Of a DNA stretch of 64,000 nucleotides, positions 53,662-63,291 are shown piece by piece. The DNA lies in contig CAWGPR010000004.1 in NCBI GenBank assembly GCA_963824475.1, positions 124,001 to 188,000 of the forward strand, written 5' to 3'. Position numbers and translations under genes: made by a program. The notes beneath the pieces are model-generated. The model saw only the letters and a list, made by a program, of their open reading frames with translations, made no database searches and was not told the DNA's origin. The stretch comes from Roseiarcus sp963824475 (lineage in GTDB: Bacteria; Pseudomonadota; Alphaproteobacteria; Rhizobiales; Beijerinckiaceae). Numbering within the stretch: position 1 is the stretch's first letter; every line of letters starts with the position of its first letter.

Positions 53662-54399
53662 ATGCGAGTCGCGTGCTCCCGAGTCGCGCTGTTCCGCGAG
53701 CGCAAGGACGCGAGCGCAAGCGCCGTGCGGCTGCGCCGGCTCGGCTTTTCCGTCGCTTGCCTGCCGGCGATCGAGATTGAGACCAAACCCGTCCGGCCGC
53801 AGCGATCGCATTACGACGCCGTTATCGCGACCAGCGACAAGGCGTTCCATGGCGACGGGCCATCCGACGCGTCGTCGCCGCTCTATGTTGTCGGCGCCCG
53901 GACTGGCCATGCGGCTGAGGCGCGCGGCTGGCGGCTGGCCTTGCCGCCGGCGCGCGACGCTGACCAACTGATCGCGGCGCTGGCCGGCTCGCTGAAACCC
54001 GAAGCCAGCGTGCTCTATCTTGCCGGGCGCGACCGCAAGGGGGTGATCGAGGCGGCGCTCTCTGGCGGGTTCGCGCTCGAAGTCATCGAAGCCTATGCGG
54101 CTGAGGCGCGCGAGGCCTGGCGTCCGCGGGAAGCAGGGGCCCTCGCGTCTTGCGTAGCAGCCCTGCATTATTCGCGTCGCTCGGCCAGCCTCGCGGCGGC
54201 CTTGGCGAAGGCCGCAGGCGCGGAGGCGGCTTTCCTTAAGCTTGAGCACGTCTGCCTGTCGCGCGATGTCGCCGAGCCCTTGCAAGCGATTGGCGCAACC
54301 CGCGTCGCGATTGCCGAAACGCCCGACGAAGCGGGGCTTTTTCGAACGTTATGCCGAGCCCTCGGCAGGTTTGCTTCCCTCGACTCGTCCCGTATATAG
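53662..54399 (+). CDS. hemD: Uroporphyrinogen-III synthase
   Basis: Cyclises hydroxymethylbilane to uroporphyrinogen III in haem synthesis. The 245-residue product starts MRVACSRVALFRE and shows the weakly conserved HemD pattern: RLRRLGFSVACLPAIEIE, DAVIATSDKAFHG, YVVGARTGHAAEARGW, LYLAGRDRK and the C-terminal ATRVAIAETPDEAGLFRTL. HemD sequences diverge widely, so the context strengthens the call: the mitofilin-like and HemY-like genes follow directly. The usual upstream hemC is missing; an acyltransferase gene starts divergently within about ten bases. Confidence 0.87.
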   Translation: MRVACSRVALFRERKDASASAVRLRRLGFSVACLPAIEIETKPVRPQRSHYDAVIATSDKAFHGDGPSDASSPLYVVGARTGHAAEARGWRLALPPARDADQLIAALAGSLKPEASVLYLAGRDRKGVIEAALSGGFALEVIEAYAAEAREAWRPREAGALASCVAALHYSRRSASLAAALAKAAGAEAAFLKLEHVCLSRDVAEPLQAIGATRVAIAETPDEAGLFRTLCRALGRFASLDSSRI

Positions 54400-54428
54400 G
54401 GCCCGCGAGAACTCGAGGGCGCAAGGCG

Positions 54429-55682
54429 ATGATCGACCAAGAGACTCAGGACGATTCGATCGAATCGGCGAGCGCCCCGGTCAACCGCAACTCGCGGCGC
54501 GAGCCAGAAGCCATCGCGGGCGAAATCGCGGCGCGCGAAACCGGCCAAAACGAGCCGCCACGCAACTCGCCTCCTCCCGAGGGCGTGGCTCGCCCGGGAG
54601 CCGCGCCTGCCCCCAGCCCCTCACGACCTGGCGCTCGTGGCTTCCTGGGCGGCGCGCTCGCTGGCCTTATCGTTTCCGCCGTGGGCGTCGGCGCCGGCTA
54701 TACGCTCCTGGCCTCCAAAGCGGACGTGTCGCAGGATGCGAGTCGATTGAGCGATATCGAAGCGCAAGCTCGGCGGGATAATTCCGCGCTTTCCGCCGAC
54801 GCCAACCGCGACCGCGCCGCCGTGGCCAGCCTCGAGAAGCGGGTCGGCGCGCTCGAGGCCGGCGCCGGGGCGTCAAATACAGCGGATATCGAGAAGCGGG
54901 TGGCGGCGTTGGAGGCGGCCAATGCCGGGAACAACGCCGCGAGCGACGCGACCCAGCGTTTGGCCGCTCAGGAGAAGGACTTGCGGGCCAATATCGACGC
55001 CGCGCGCAGCGAGATTCCGGATCTCTCGGCGCGCGTCGCGAAGCTGGAGACCGATACGCAGAAGACCAACGCCGCCAACGCCGATCTTGCCGCCCTTGCC
55101 GGCCGCGTCGACAAGATCGAGGCGACGCTCGCCGCGCCCAAGACTGAAACACGGTCCGCTACCGATACCGCCGCCGCTCTCGCGGTCATCGCCGAAGCTG
55201 CGGAAGATAGGCTCCGCGCGGGCGGGCCCCTCGGTCCCGACCTCGCAGCCCTGCAGCATCTGGGCGTCGATGCCGCGACGCTGGCGCCGCTGCAAGCCGT
55301 GGTGAACGGAGCGCCGACCAATGCCGCGCTGGCCGCCTCGTTCAGCGCGGTCGCGCCGCATGTACTGGCCGCGACGGCTCAAGAAGCGAAGGGCAGCGTG
55401 ACCGATCGGTTTCTCGCCCATCTGCACAATCTCGTGCGGGTGCGCGATTTGAACGAGACCGCCGGCGACGATCCGCAAGCTTTGGCGTCCCAGATCGAGG
55501 CCGAAAGCCGGCGCGGCGACATCCGCGCCGCGCTCGCTTCGTTCGACAAGCTCCCCGAGGCCGCGCGTCAGGCGGCGGGTGATTGGCCGACGCTGGCGCG
55601 CGCGAGGCAGGCGGGGGACGCGGCGCTGCAGTCGATCCGCGAGGCGGCGATCGCGCAGCTCGCGGCCGGCCCAAAACAGTGA
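54429..55682 (+). CDS. Mitofilin-like inner-membrane protein (COG4223)
   Basis: A 417-residue protein of the alphaproteobacterial Mic60-like group, which shapes inner membrane and is linked to haem genes. ATG 54429 follows GAGGGCGCAAGG. After a proline-rich cytoplasmic tail comes one transmembrane helix (GGALAGLIVSAVGVGAGYTL), then coiled coil with repeated LEKRVGALEAG and LETDTQKTN-type segments, and a C-terminal helical domain with FLAHLHNLVRVRD. Its product is predicted to face the periplasm. It is 29 bases after hemD. Confidence 0.86.
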   Translation: MIDQETQDDSIESASAPVNRNSRREPEAIAGEIAARETGQNEPPRNSPPPEGVARPGAAPAPSPSRPGARGFLGGALAGLIVSAVGVGAGYTLLASKADVSQDASRLSDIEAQARRDNSALSADANRDRAAVASLEKRVGALEAGAGASNTADIEKRVAALEAANAGNNAASDATQRLAAQEKDLRANIDAARSEIPDLSARVAKLETDTQKTNAANADLAALAGRVDKIEATLAAPKTETRSATDTAAALAVIAEAAEDRLRAGGPLGPDLAALQHLGVDAATLAPLQAVVNGAPTNAALAASFSAVAPHVLAATAQEAKGSVTDRFLAHLHNLVRVRDLNETAGDDPQALASQIEAESRRGDIRAALASFDKLPEAARQAAGDWPTLARARQAGDAALQSIREAAIAQLAAGPKQ

Positions 55683-55740
55683 GATTACGGCGGCCCTGGC
55701 GGCTTGCGGCGCGCGCGTGGCGTTTTGAAGCGGAGTCACC

Positions 55741-57279
55741 ATGATTCGCCTGCTGATCTTTCTCGCAGCGCTGGCGCTGGCCGCTGGGGGTCTGACCTGG
55801 CTTGCGAACAATCCTGGCGTCGTGGACCTGACCTGGCGGGGCGAGGAATACGAGGTCTCGTTGATGTTCGCGCTCGGCGCCGTGCTGGCGCTGGCGATCG
55901 CTCTGGCGATCGTGTGGGGCGTGCTGCGCTTCGTGTTCAGGGTCCCTTCGCTCGTTTCTGTCGCCTCGCGGGTGCGCAGACGCGAGAAGGGGTTCCAAGC
56001 TCTGTCGCGCGGCATGATCGCCGTCGGCGCTGGCGATGTCCGAGCCGCCGCCAAGCACGCCTCCGAGGCGAACCGGCTGATCGGCCACGAGCCCCTGACC
56101 AAACTCCTGCAAGCGCAATCCGCGCAGCTCTCGGGCGACACCGCAGGCGCCGTCGCCGCCTACAATGCGATGCTCAACCATTACGAGACCCATGGCCTCG
56201 GCCTGCGCGGCCTGCATATCGAGGCGCGGCGCGCCAGCGACCATGAGGCGGCGCTGCAATATGCGATGCGCGCCAATGCGCGCGCTCCCGCGGCCTGGGC
56301 TGGCCAGGCGGTCCTCGACGACCGCACGCGACGCGGCGACTGGGCGGGGGCGCTTGCGACGGTCGACTCAAACGCCGCCGCCCGGCTGATCGATAAGCCG
56401 ACCGCGAACCGCTGGCGGGCGGTCATCAAGACGGCGATGGCGGAAGCGGCGATGGAGCGCGATCCGAAGGCTGCTCTCGCGCTTGCGCAGGAGGCTTGTC
56501 GGCTCGCCCCGACGCTTGTCCCCGCGGCCGCGATCTGCGGCCGGCTGAGCGCGCAAGCGGGCGACTATCGCCGCGCCAGCCGGATCCTCGAGGCGGCTTA
56601 TGCGCAAACGCCCCACCCGGATCTCGCCGCCGCTTATCTGCGCGTCCGCCACGGCGATTCATCCGCCGACCGGCTTGCCCGCGCCCGCGCGCTCGCCCGC
56701 GTCGCGCCCAACGATCCCGAATCGCTCTTAACCGTGGGACGCGCGGCGCTGGAAGCGCATGACCTCGCCGCCGCCCGCGCGGCGATCGCCCCGCTCATCG
56801 CCTCGGATTCGCCGCACGGACGCCCGACCCGGCGCGTCTGTCTGCTGATGGCCGATATCGAGGAGGCGGACGGGAATCACGGCGCGGTCCGCGAATGGCT
56901 CGGTCGCGCTGCTCGGGCGCCGCACGACAAGGCTTGGGTGGCGGATGGGGTCATCAGCGACCGTTGGGCGCCGGTCTCGCCCTCTGGAACGCTCGACGCG
57001 TTCGTCTGGCGCACGCCCGACGAGCGCATTGCTGCTCCGGCGGAGGGCGCCGTCGCCGCCCGCCCAGCCGAGGCGATCGCCGCTCCAGCGGCCGCGCTCG
57101 CGCCGGCGCCGCAGGCGGCTGAGCCGGAGCGCCCCGCCGCGCCCGCGCAAGCGCCCACCCTCGTCCCCGCGCCGCGAACGGGCGTCATCATCGATCCCGC
57201 GTCGATGGCGCCCGACGACCCGGGTCCTGAGGAGCACGAATCCAAACGCCGCGGCTTCCGGCTCTACGCCAATGAATGA
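55741..57279 (+). CDS. HemY-like TPR membrane protein
   Basis: A 512-residue protein with the HemY N-terminal domain (two membrane helices: LLIFLAALALAAGGLTWLAN and MFALGAVLALAIALAIVWGV) followed by TPR-like repeats such as LIGHEPLTKLLQAQSAQLSG and AALQYAMRANARAPAAWAGQ. The last 110 residues are proline/alanine-rich. The name is historical; this is not the oxygen-dependent protoporphyrinogen oxidase. Its precise role is unknown. It is cotranscribed with hemD and the mitofilin-like gene. Confidence 0.88.
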   Translation: MIRLLIFLAALALAAGGLTWLANNPGVVDLTWRGEEYEVSLMFALGAVLALAIALAIVWGVLRFVFRVPSLVSVASRVRRREKGFQALSRGMIAVGAGDVRAAAKHASEANRLIGHEPLTKLLQAQSAQLSGDTAGAVAAYNAMLNHYETHGLGLRGLHIEARRASDHEAALQYAMRANARAPAAWAGQAVLDDRTRRGDWAGALATVDSNAAARLIDKPTANRWRAVIKTAMAEAAMERDPKAALALAQEACRLAPTLVPAAAICGRLSAQAGDYRRASRILEAAYAQTPHPDLAAAYLRVRHGDSSADRLARARALARVAPNDPESLLTVGRAALEAHDLAAARAAIAPLIASDSPHGRPTRRVCLLMADIEEADGNHGAVREWLGRAARAPHDKAWVADGVISDRWAPVSPSGTLDAFVWRTPDERIAAPAEGAVAARPAEAIAAPAAALAPAPQAAEPERPAAPAQAPTLVPAPRTGVIIDPASMAPDDPGPEEHESKRRGFRLYANE

Positions 57280-57329
57280 GATTGGTCGGCCCGCCGGGCG
57301 ACGGCGCACGCGGCCGCGGAATTGAAGGC

Positions 57330-58550
57330 ATGTCCCTGACCTCGGTCGTGATCGTCGGCGCCGGCCACGCCGGAGTTCAGGCCGCGGCGTCCTTACGCGA
57401 AGAGGGGTTTCAGGGCGAGATCATTCTTCTCTCCGCCGAGAGGGATCCGCCCTATCAGCGCCCGCCGCTGTCCAAGGCGTTTCTCAAGGGCGAAATGGAC
57501 ATCCACGGGCTTCCCTTAAGGGCCGAAGCGCACTTCCGCGACCAGCGCATCGACTTGAGGCTCGGCGTTAGCGCGGCGCGAATCGACCGCGATGCGCGGC
57601 GGGTCGGGCTCAGCGACGGCGCGACAATCGGCTACGGACACCTCATCCTCGCCACCGGCGCGAGGCAACGGCGGCTCGACGCGCCAGGCGTCGATCTGCC
57701 GGGCGTCTTCGCGCTGCGCGACATCGCCAACGCGACCGCGATCCGCGAGCGTTTGAGCGCCAAGCCCAAGGTCGTCATCATCGGCGCTGGATTCATCGGG
57801 CTCGAAATCGCCGCGACCGCCTTAAGCGTCGGGGCGGAGGCGACGATCGTCGAGGTCGCGCGCCCGATGGGCCGGGCGGTCTCGCCGATCATGTCGGATT
57901 TTTTTCTCAAAGAGCATGGCGCGTTCGGCGCGCGCTTCCGGCTCGGCGTCGGCGTCGCCGCGATCAAGGGCCGCGAGCGCGCGGAAGCGGTCATTCTCAC
58001 CGACGGCGAGGCGCTGAGCGCCGACATGGTTGTCGTCGGGATCGGCGTCGTCGCCGAGGACGCGCTGGCGCGGGCGGCCGGCCTCGAATGCGCCAACGGA
58101 ATCGTGGTCGACGAGTTTCTGCGCACTTCCGATCCGGCGATTTCGGCGATCGGCGACTGCGCCCACTTTCCCCATGCGAGCCTTGGGTTCCGCACGCGGC
58201 TTGAATCGGTACAGAACGCGGTCGATCAGGGACGCTCGGTCGCCGCCCGGCTTGCCGGCAAGCCCAAGCCTTACAATGATCTCGCCTGGTTCTGGAGCGA
58301 TCAGGGCGACTTGAAGCTCATGATCGCAGGCCTTTCGCATGGCGTCGACGAGTGGATCGTGCGCGGCGATCCCGCGACGCGGGCGTTCTCAACCTTCGGC
58401 TTCCGCGACGGCAAGCTCGCGGTGGTCGAATCGGTCAACCGCGCCGGCGACCACGCGGCCGCCAAGCGCATCATCGGCACGACGAAGACGCTGACACCGA
58501 AGGAAGCGGCCGATCCGGCGTTCGATTTGCGGGGACTGGCGAAACGATAG
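57330..58550 (+). CDS. FAD-dependent ferredoxin reductase-like oxidoreductase
   Basis: A 406-residue flavoprotein of the rhodocoxin/putidaredoxin reductase type. It reduces a ferredoxin or rubredoxin with NAD(P)H. Seen: SVVIVGAGHAGVQAAASLREEG (FAD), YQRPPLSKAFLKGE, LATGARQRRL, KVVIIGAGFIGLEIAATALSVG (NAD), SAIGDCAHFPH and a C-terminal reductase domain with WFWSDQGDLKLMIAGL. ATG 57330 is chosen because homologues start there. Its partner ferredoxin or P450 is not in the window. The stop is one base from convergent gyrB. Confidence 0.9.
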   Translation: MSLTSVVIVGAGHAGVQAAASLREEGFQGEIILLSAERDPPYQRPPLSKAFLKGEMDIHGLPLRAEAHFRDQRIDLRLGVSAARIDRDARRVGLSDGATIGYGHLILATGARQRRLDAPGVDLPGVFALRDIANATAIRERLSAKPKVVIIGAGFIGLEIAATALSVGAEATIVEVARPMGRAVSPIMSDFFLKEHGAFGARFRLGVGVAAIKGRERAEAVILTDGEALSADMVVVGIGVVAEDALARAAGLECANGIVVDEFLRTSDPAISAIGDCAHFPHASLGFRTRLESVQNAVDQGRSVAARLAGKPKPYNDLAWFWSDQGDLKLMIAGLSHGVDEWIVRGDPATRAFSTFGFRDGKLAVVESVNRAGDHAAAKRIIGTTKTLTPKEAADPAFDLRGLAKR

Positions 58551-58551
58551 C

Positions 58552-61041
58552 TCACACGTCGAGGTTCGACACGCTCAGCGCATTGTCCTGGATGAACTCG
58601 CGGCGGGGCTCGACGATGTCGCCCATCAGCTTGACGAAGATGTCGTCGGCCTCGTCGACCTCGCGGATCTTGACCTGCAGAAGCGTGCGCGCCTCGCGGT
58701 CGAGGGTCGTCTCCCAGAGCTGGTCCTTGTTCATCTCTCCAAGGCCCTTGTAGCGCTGGAAGGTAAGGCCCTTGCGGCCAGCGGCGTTGATCGCCTCGAG
58801 AAGCTCGGAGGGGCCGGAGACGGTCGTCGTGTCGCCGCGGCGCGCGAACGTAGCCGGTTGCGCGAAGGCTTCGCTGAGCGGCCGCGCGTGCTCGTCGAGA
58901 TGGCGCGCATCGGCTGAAGCGAGCAGGCCCGCGTCGAGGATCGCGGCCTGCCGGACGCCGCGAACCTCGCGTGTCAGCGCGTAGCCGCCGGCTTCGACTC
59001 GCGCGCTCCAGCCGCGCTCGGTCTCCTCGGCGATGGCGTTCATGCGGGAGGCCAAGCGTCGCGCGCGCGGCTCGGCCTCCGGATCGACAGGGTCGGCGAG
59101 AGGCTTTAGCGCCCCGCCGAGGGCCGCCTGCTCGACCAGAGCGCGGTTGTAGCGCGAGTGCAGGCCGTCGAGCAGCCGGCGCAGCGCCCGCGCCTCCTCG
59201 ATGAGCGCGCGCAGGTCGGGACCCGCGCGCACCTCGCCGTTGGCGAGCGTCAGCGTGGCGCCGTCGAGCCCCGCCTCCACCAGATAGTCCTCGAGCGCCC
59301 GCTCGTCCTTGAGATACTGCTCCGACTGGCCGCGCTTGACCTTGAACAGAGGCGGCTGGGCAATGAACAGATGCCCGTTCTCAATGATCGGGCGCATCTG
59401 TCGGAAGAAGAAGGTGAGCAGAAGGGTGCGGATATGCGAGCCGTCGACATCCGCGTCGGTCATGATGATGATCTTGTGGTAGCGCAGCTTCTCCAGGTTG
59501 AAGTCGTCGCGCCCGATGCCGGCCCCGAGCGCGGTGATGAGGGTGCCGATCTGCTCGGACGACAGCAGTTTGTCGAAGCGAGCGCGCTCGACGTTGAGGA
59601 TCTTGCCGCGCAGCGGCAGCACCGCCTGGAATTCGCGGTTGCGGCCCTGCTTGGCGGTGCCGCCGGCCGAATCGCCCTCGACGAGGAAGATCTCAGACTT
59701 GGTCGGGTCGCGCTCCTGGCAGTCGGCGAGCTTGCCGGGGAGGTTTGCAATGTCGAGCGCGCCCTTGCGGCGGGTGAGCTCGCGCGCCTTGCGCGCCGCT
59801 TCACGCGCCTGCGCCGCCTCCACCACCTTGCCGACGATCACCCGCGCCTCCTGCGGATGCTCCTCGAACCATTGCGACAGGAGGTCGTTGACCAGGCCCT
59901 CGACGACCGGACGCACCTCGGAGGAGACCAGCTTGTCCTTGGTCTGGGAGGAGAATTTCGGATCGGGGCATTTGACGCTGAGCACGCAGGTCAAGCCCTC
60001 GCGCGTGTCGTCGCCGGAGAGATCGACTCTCTCCTTCTTGAGCAGCCCCGAGCTTTCGGCATAGCCGACGACCTGGCGGGTGAGGGCGCTGCGCAAGCCG
60101 ACAAGATGCGTGCCGCCGTCGCGCTGGGGGATGTTGTTGGTGAACGGCAGCACGTTCTCGTGGTAGCTGTCGTTCCACCACAGCGCGACTTCGACCCCGA
60201 TGTTGTCGCGCTCGCCTTTGATGAGGATCGGCTTCTCGATCAGCGCGGTCTTGGCGCGGTCGAGATAGCGCACGAACGCCTCGAGCCCGCCTTCGTAGTG
60301 CAGCTCCTCGCGCTTGGGCTCGGCGTGGCGCAAGTCGGTCAGTACGATCCGGACGCCCGAATTGAGGAAGGCGAGTTCGCGTAGGCGGTGCTCGATGGTC
60401 GCATAATCGAACTCGACCATGGTGAACGTTTCGGTCGACGGCGTGAACGTGACCTCGGTGCCGCGCTTCGGCCGTCCGTCGACGATCGGCGCAGGTCCGA
60501 CCACCTTGAGCGGGGCGACCGCGTCGCCGCCAGCGAATTCGATTATGTGCTCGAGTCCGTCGCGCCAGACGCGCAGCACGAGCCGCCTCGACAGCGCATT
60601 GACAACGGAAACGCCAACCCCGTGCAGTCCGCCCGAGACCTTGTAGGAGTTTTGGTCGAATTTGCCGCCCGCATGCAGCTGGGTCATGATGACTTCGGCG
60701 GCCGACACGCCCTCTTCGTCGTGGATGCCGGTCGGAATGCCGCGCCCGTCGTCCGTGACCGTGCACGAGCCGTCGGCGTTGAGGGTCACGGTGACGAGCT
60801 TCGCATAGCCGCCCAGGGCCTCGTCGATGGCGTTGTCGACCACCTCGTAGATCATATGATGGAGGCCGGAGCCGTCATCGGTGTCGCCGATATACATCCC
60901 CGGCCGCTTGCGCACCGCGTCCAGGCCGCGCAGCACCTTGATCGAATCCGCGCCATAGCTTTCGCTGGCGGCCTCGCCGTTGTCGACCAGGTCCTTGCCT
61001 TCTTCGTCCAAAATCAAAGCCTTTTTTTGCGATTGGCTCAC
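58552..61041 (-). CDS. gyrB: DNA gyrase subunit B
   Basis: ATPase subunit of gyrase, which introduces negative supercoils. The GTG at 61041 gives 829 residues, near the family norm, with GGGGG upstream; a GTG at 61101 would add 20. Seen: YGADSIKVLRGLDAVRKRPGMYIG, EVVDNAIDEAL, DDGRGIPTG, GGLHGVGVSVVNALS (ATP lid), EIFLVEGDSAGGTAKQGRNR and LPLRGKILNVE (TOPRIM), MTDADVDGSHI, and the C-terminal QRYKGLGEMN. No recF is adjacent. A residue insert around 600-690 is usual for alphaproteobacteria. Confidence 0.97.
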   Translation of the reverse strand: MSQSQKKALILDEEGKDLVDNGEAASESYGADSIKVLRGLDAVRKRPGMYIGDTDDGSGLHHMIYEVVDNAIDEALGGYAKLVTVTLNADGSCTVTDDGRGIPTGIHDEEGVSAAEVIMTQLHAGGKFDQNSYKVSGGLHGVGVSVVNALSRRLVLRVWRDGLEHIIEFAGGDAVAPLKVVGPAPIVDGRPKRGTEVTFTPSTETFTMVEFDYATIEHRLRELAFLNSGVRIVLTDLRHAEPKREELHYEGGLEAFVRYLDRAKTALIEKPILIKGERDNIGVEVALWWNDSYHENVLPFTNNIPQRDGGTHLVGLRSALTRQVVGYAESSGLLKKERVDLSGDDTREGLTCVLSVKCPDPKFSSQTKDKLVSSEVRPVVEGLVNDLLSQWFEEHPQEARVIVGKVVEAAQAREAARKARELTRRKGALDIANLPGKLADCQERDPTKSEIFLVEGDSAGGTAKQGRNREFQAVLPLRGKILNVERARFDKLLSSEQIGTLITALGAGIGRDDFNLEKLRYHKIIIMTDADVDGSHIRTLLLTFFFRQMRPIIENGHLFIAQPPLFKVKRGQSEQYLKDERALEDYLVEAGLDGATLTLANGEVRAGPDLRALIEEARALRRLLDGLHSRYNRALVEQAALGGALKPLADPVDPEAEPRARRLASRMNAIAEETERGWSARVEAGGYALTREVRGVRQAAILDAGLLASADARHLDEHARPLSEAFAQPATFARRGDTTTVSGPSELLEAINAAGRKGLTFQRYKGLGEMNKDQLWETTLDREARTLLQVKIREVDEADDIFVKLMGDIVEPRREFIQDNALSVSNLDV

Positions 61042-61215
61042 GCTGCCCCCAAGCGCGACTCGCACCGTCGCCACCCTACTCTCTCGGGTCTGCAGATGCA
61101 CGCTTTACCGGGCTCGGCGCCGTCAATTCGACCACCCCGCCGCGGCGCTCGTGAGCGCTCACAATATATTGGGGTTCAAAGCGATTTTTCCAGTCGCCGG
61201 CGGCGCTTCTCGAGC

Positions 61216-62007
61216 TTATCGGGCCCGCGCGGCGGCGAGTTCGCTCCGCGCCGCGGCGCGCAGCAGGTTCTGGTCGCTCGAGATAGTGCACAGCCGATAG
61301 CCGAGCGCCTGCATCGCGCGTGCGTCGGCGCCGTCGAAGCAGAACATGGCCGCATACTTTCCGTGCGCCTTGGCGCGCTCGGCGACCCGCCGCGCCTCGC
61401 TCATGACCGCCGCGCCGCGCGGCTCGACGCCGCGCCCGTCGCTGAGCGCGATCGAAAGGTCGGACGGGCCGACGAACACGCCGTCGATCCCCTGGACGCG
61501 GAGAATGTCGTCGAGCGCGTCCAGGGCGTCGCGGGTCTCGATCATCGCGATCGCCTGGGTCATCGCATTCGCCGCCTTGAAATAGGCGGGGGCGTCGAGG
61601 CCGCTGAGCGAGAGCGCCACGCGCGGGCCCCACGAGCGCTGGCCGAGCGGCGGGAATTTGACGAACTCGACCAGGCGCCGGGCGTCGTCGCCGCTGTTGA
61701 TCATCGGCGCAAGGATTCCGCTGGCGCCGACGTCCAGGAGCCGGCTCGCCAGCGCAAACTCCCCGATCGGCACCCGCGCGATGGCCGGCTTGCCGGCAAG
61801 GGCGACGCTCAAGATCGCGCGCGCGGCGCCGGTGAAATCAATCGCTCCATGCTGCATGTCAAGCACAACCGCGTCGAAGGCCTCGCGGGCCAGCAATTCG
61901 GCGACCGCCGGTTCGTTCACGCTGACCCAGGCGCACAAAGCTTGGCCGTCCCCCGCCAGCCGTGCGGCCAGCTCTCCCAGTACAGGTTCGTTCATTGCCT
62001 CTCTCAT
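61216..62007 (-). CDS. HpcH/HpaI-type class II aldolase
   Basis: A 263-residue metal-dependent aldolase of the 4-hydroxy-2-oxoheptanedioate aldolase family. These cleave 4-hydroxy-2-oxo acids to pyruvate and an aldehyde. Seen: AFDAVVLDMQHGAID (metal region), KPAIARVPIGEFALASRLLDVGASGILAPMINS, AMIETRDALDALDDILRV and DGVFVGPSDLSIALS (the second metal acid). Catabolic neighbours are absent, so the substrate is unknown. The ATG at 62007 has GAGAG six bases upstream; ATG 61995 is an alternative. Confidence 0.87.
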   Translation of the reverse strand: MREAMNEPVLGELAARLAGDGQALCAWVSVNEPAVAELLAREAFDAVVLDMQHGAIDFTGAARAILSVALAGKPAIARVPIGEFALASRLLDVGASGILAPMINSGDDARRLVEFVKFPPLGQRSWGPRVALSLSGLDAPAYFKAANAMTQAIAMIETRDALDALDDILRVQGIDGVFVGPSDLSIALSDGRGVEPRGAAVMSEARRVAERAKAHGKYAAMFCFDGADARAMQALGYRLCTISSDQNLLRAAARSELAAARAR

Positions 62008-62180
62008 TGGCGGCTCTCGCGCCTTGACGAAGCGCGCAGGCGAAGCCCCCCGCGCGTTTACCCTGCGCTAACCACGAAATCCACGGCCCGGGCGAAAAGA
62101 CCTGATCACGGGGAGTTAATTTGAAATTCGTCTCGCAAGCGAGCAGGGTCCGGGCGCTCAATCATTGGAGGAGTATGGTC

Positions 62181-62720
62181 ATGAAACGCACACTCCTTGT
62201 GGCGCTGGCGGCGCTTACGCTCTCCGCCTCCGCCTTTTCGTTGACCGCGGCGGGGGCCGAGAGCGATCAGCAGCCTTCGCGCGCGGAGCGCATGCGTCAA
62301 ATGGCGGAAGATCGCCAGACCATGCTCGACGCCAAGCTCGCCGGCATGAAGGCTGGCCTGCAATTGACCCCCGATCAGGAGAAGCTGTGGGCCCCGTTTG
62401 AATCCGCAGTCAAGGACGCCGCCAAGGCGCGGATGGAGGCCATGGGTCAGATGATGCAGGCGCATGAGCAGGGCGAGCGGATGTCGCCTGTCGACCATCT
62501 CGAGGCCATGGCCGACCACATGTCGCGAGCCGCGGAGGACATCAAGAAAATCGCCGACGCCGCCAAGCCGCTCTACGCCGGCCTCGACGATTCGCAGAAA
62601 CATAAGTTCGGCATGCTCGGACGCATGCTGATGCCGGAGCACGCCGAGATGATGATGCATCACATGGGCGGTCATATGGGCGGTCACATGGGCGAGGGCG
62701 GCGGCGGCGGCGACGAGTAG
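62181..62720 (+). CDS. Spy/CpxP-like (LTXXQ motif) periplasmic protein
   Basis: A 179-residue periplasmic protein with signal peptide (KRTLLVALAALTLSASAFS) and the LTPDQEKLWAPFE motif of the Spy/CpxP family, which act as chaperones or envelope-stress modulators. The rest is helical and methionine-rich, ending MMMHHMGGHMGGHMGEGG, which might bind metal. ATG 62181 is chosen because GGAGGAG is seven bases upstream; ATG 62175 is too near. It is divergent from the aldolase gene and has its own terminator, so it is a single-gene unit. Confidence 0.86.
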   Translation: MKRTLLVALAALTLSASAFSLTAAGAESDQQPSRAERMRQMAEDRQTMLDAKLAGMKAGLQLTPDQEKLWAPFESAVKDAAKARMEAMGQMMQAHEQGERMSPVDHLEAMADHMSRAAEDIKKIADAAKPLYAGLDDSQKHKFGMLGRMLMPEHAEMMMHHMGGHMGGHMGEGGGGGDE

Positions 62721-62750
62721 TGCCGGGGCGCCCATCAGCCTCGGCGAAGA

Positions 62751-62793
62751 GAAGACGCGGCCAGCCCCCTCTCGGCCGCGTCTTCCATTTTTT
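62751..62793 (+). terminator. Intrinsic terminator after the Spy-like gene
   Basis: Perfect 12-base stem GAAGACGCGGCC (62751-62762) with GGCCGCGTCTTC (62774-62785), loop of 11 bases, followed by TTTTTT from 62788. It is 30 bases after the stop codon and oriented for the plus strand. A textbook rho-independent terminator. Confidence 0.9.
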
Positions 62794-62863
62794 CAGCGCT
62801 CGCTGCGCGAGGGCAATGTGCGCGGCCTCATGCCTCAAGAGCGATGCCCAGAATCGCCTGGCA

Positions 62864-63030
62864 TGGCCTCATCCTGAGGAGCCCGCGCAGTGGGCGTCTC
62901 GAAGGATGGTCCAGCCCGCAGGCGCGTGGCGCCTTAGCCTTCTCCCCCTCATCCTGAGCCTGTCGAAGGAGGGAGAAGGCAGCGCCACAGGGCGTCGAAA
63001 GACGCCCGTCTTTCGACGGGCTATGGCGCC
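62864..63030. repeat. Cluster of three palindromic repeats
   Basis: Three adjacent elements: TGGCCTCATCCTGAGGAGCC to GAAGGATGG (62864-62909), a GCCTTCTCCC/GGGAGAAGGC dyad (62937-62980), and GCGCCACAG/CTATGGCGC enclosing GGGCGTC/GACGCCC and GCCCGTC/GACGGGC hairpins (62982-63030). The last matches the element inside hrpB at 5762. The rest of this gap to 63290 shows no gene. Confidence 0.8.
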
Positions 63031-63291
63031 GGATGAGGGGGCGTCGCGCGGCGCCGCAAGTGAATCTCGCTGGCGGTCGATTGCCGCCTCCGGAAGGTGA
63101 CGGGCGCCGTTACCCGAAAATCCCGCTCAACGCTTTCCCTCCGGCGTCTCGCGAGCTCGGCGAGCTGGCTAACGGCGTACCTATGTCTCATCAATTTCGG
63201 GGTTGACAGCGGAACTTAGTATTTCCCACATCCGTTCAAGGCGCCTCTCCCTAAAGTCTGTGTAGTGCTTTAATTCAAAGATTAATTTCTT

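Noticed and set aside
60388..62124. Plus-strand open frame of 578 codons
   Set aside because: Antisense to gyrB and the HpaI-type aldolase, both firmly identified.
63195..63230. Possible promoter TTGACA followed by TATTTC
   Set aside because: The spacing is only 11 bases, too short for a sigma-70 promoter, and no gene follows in that direction.
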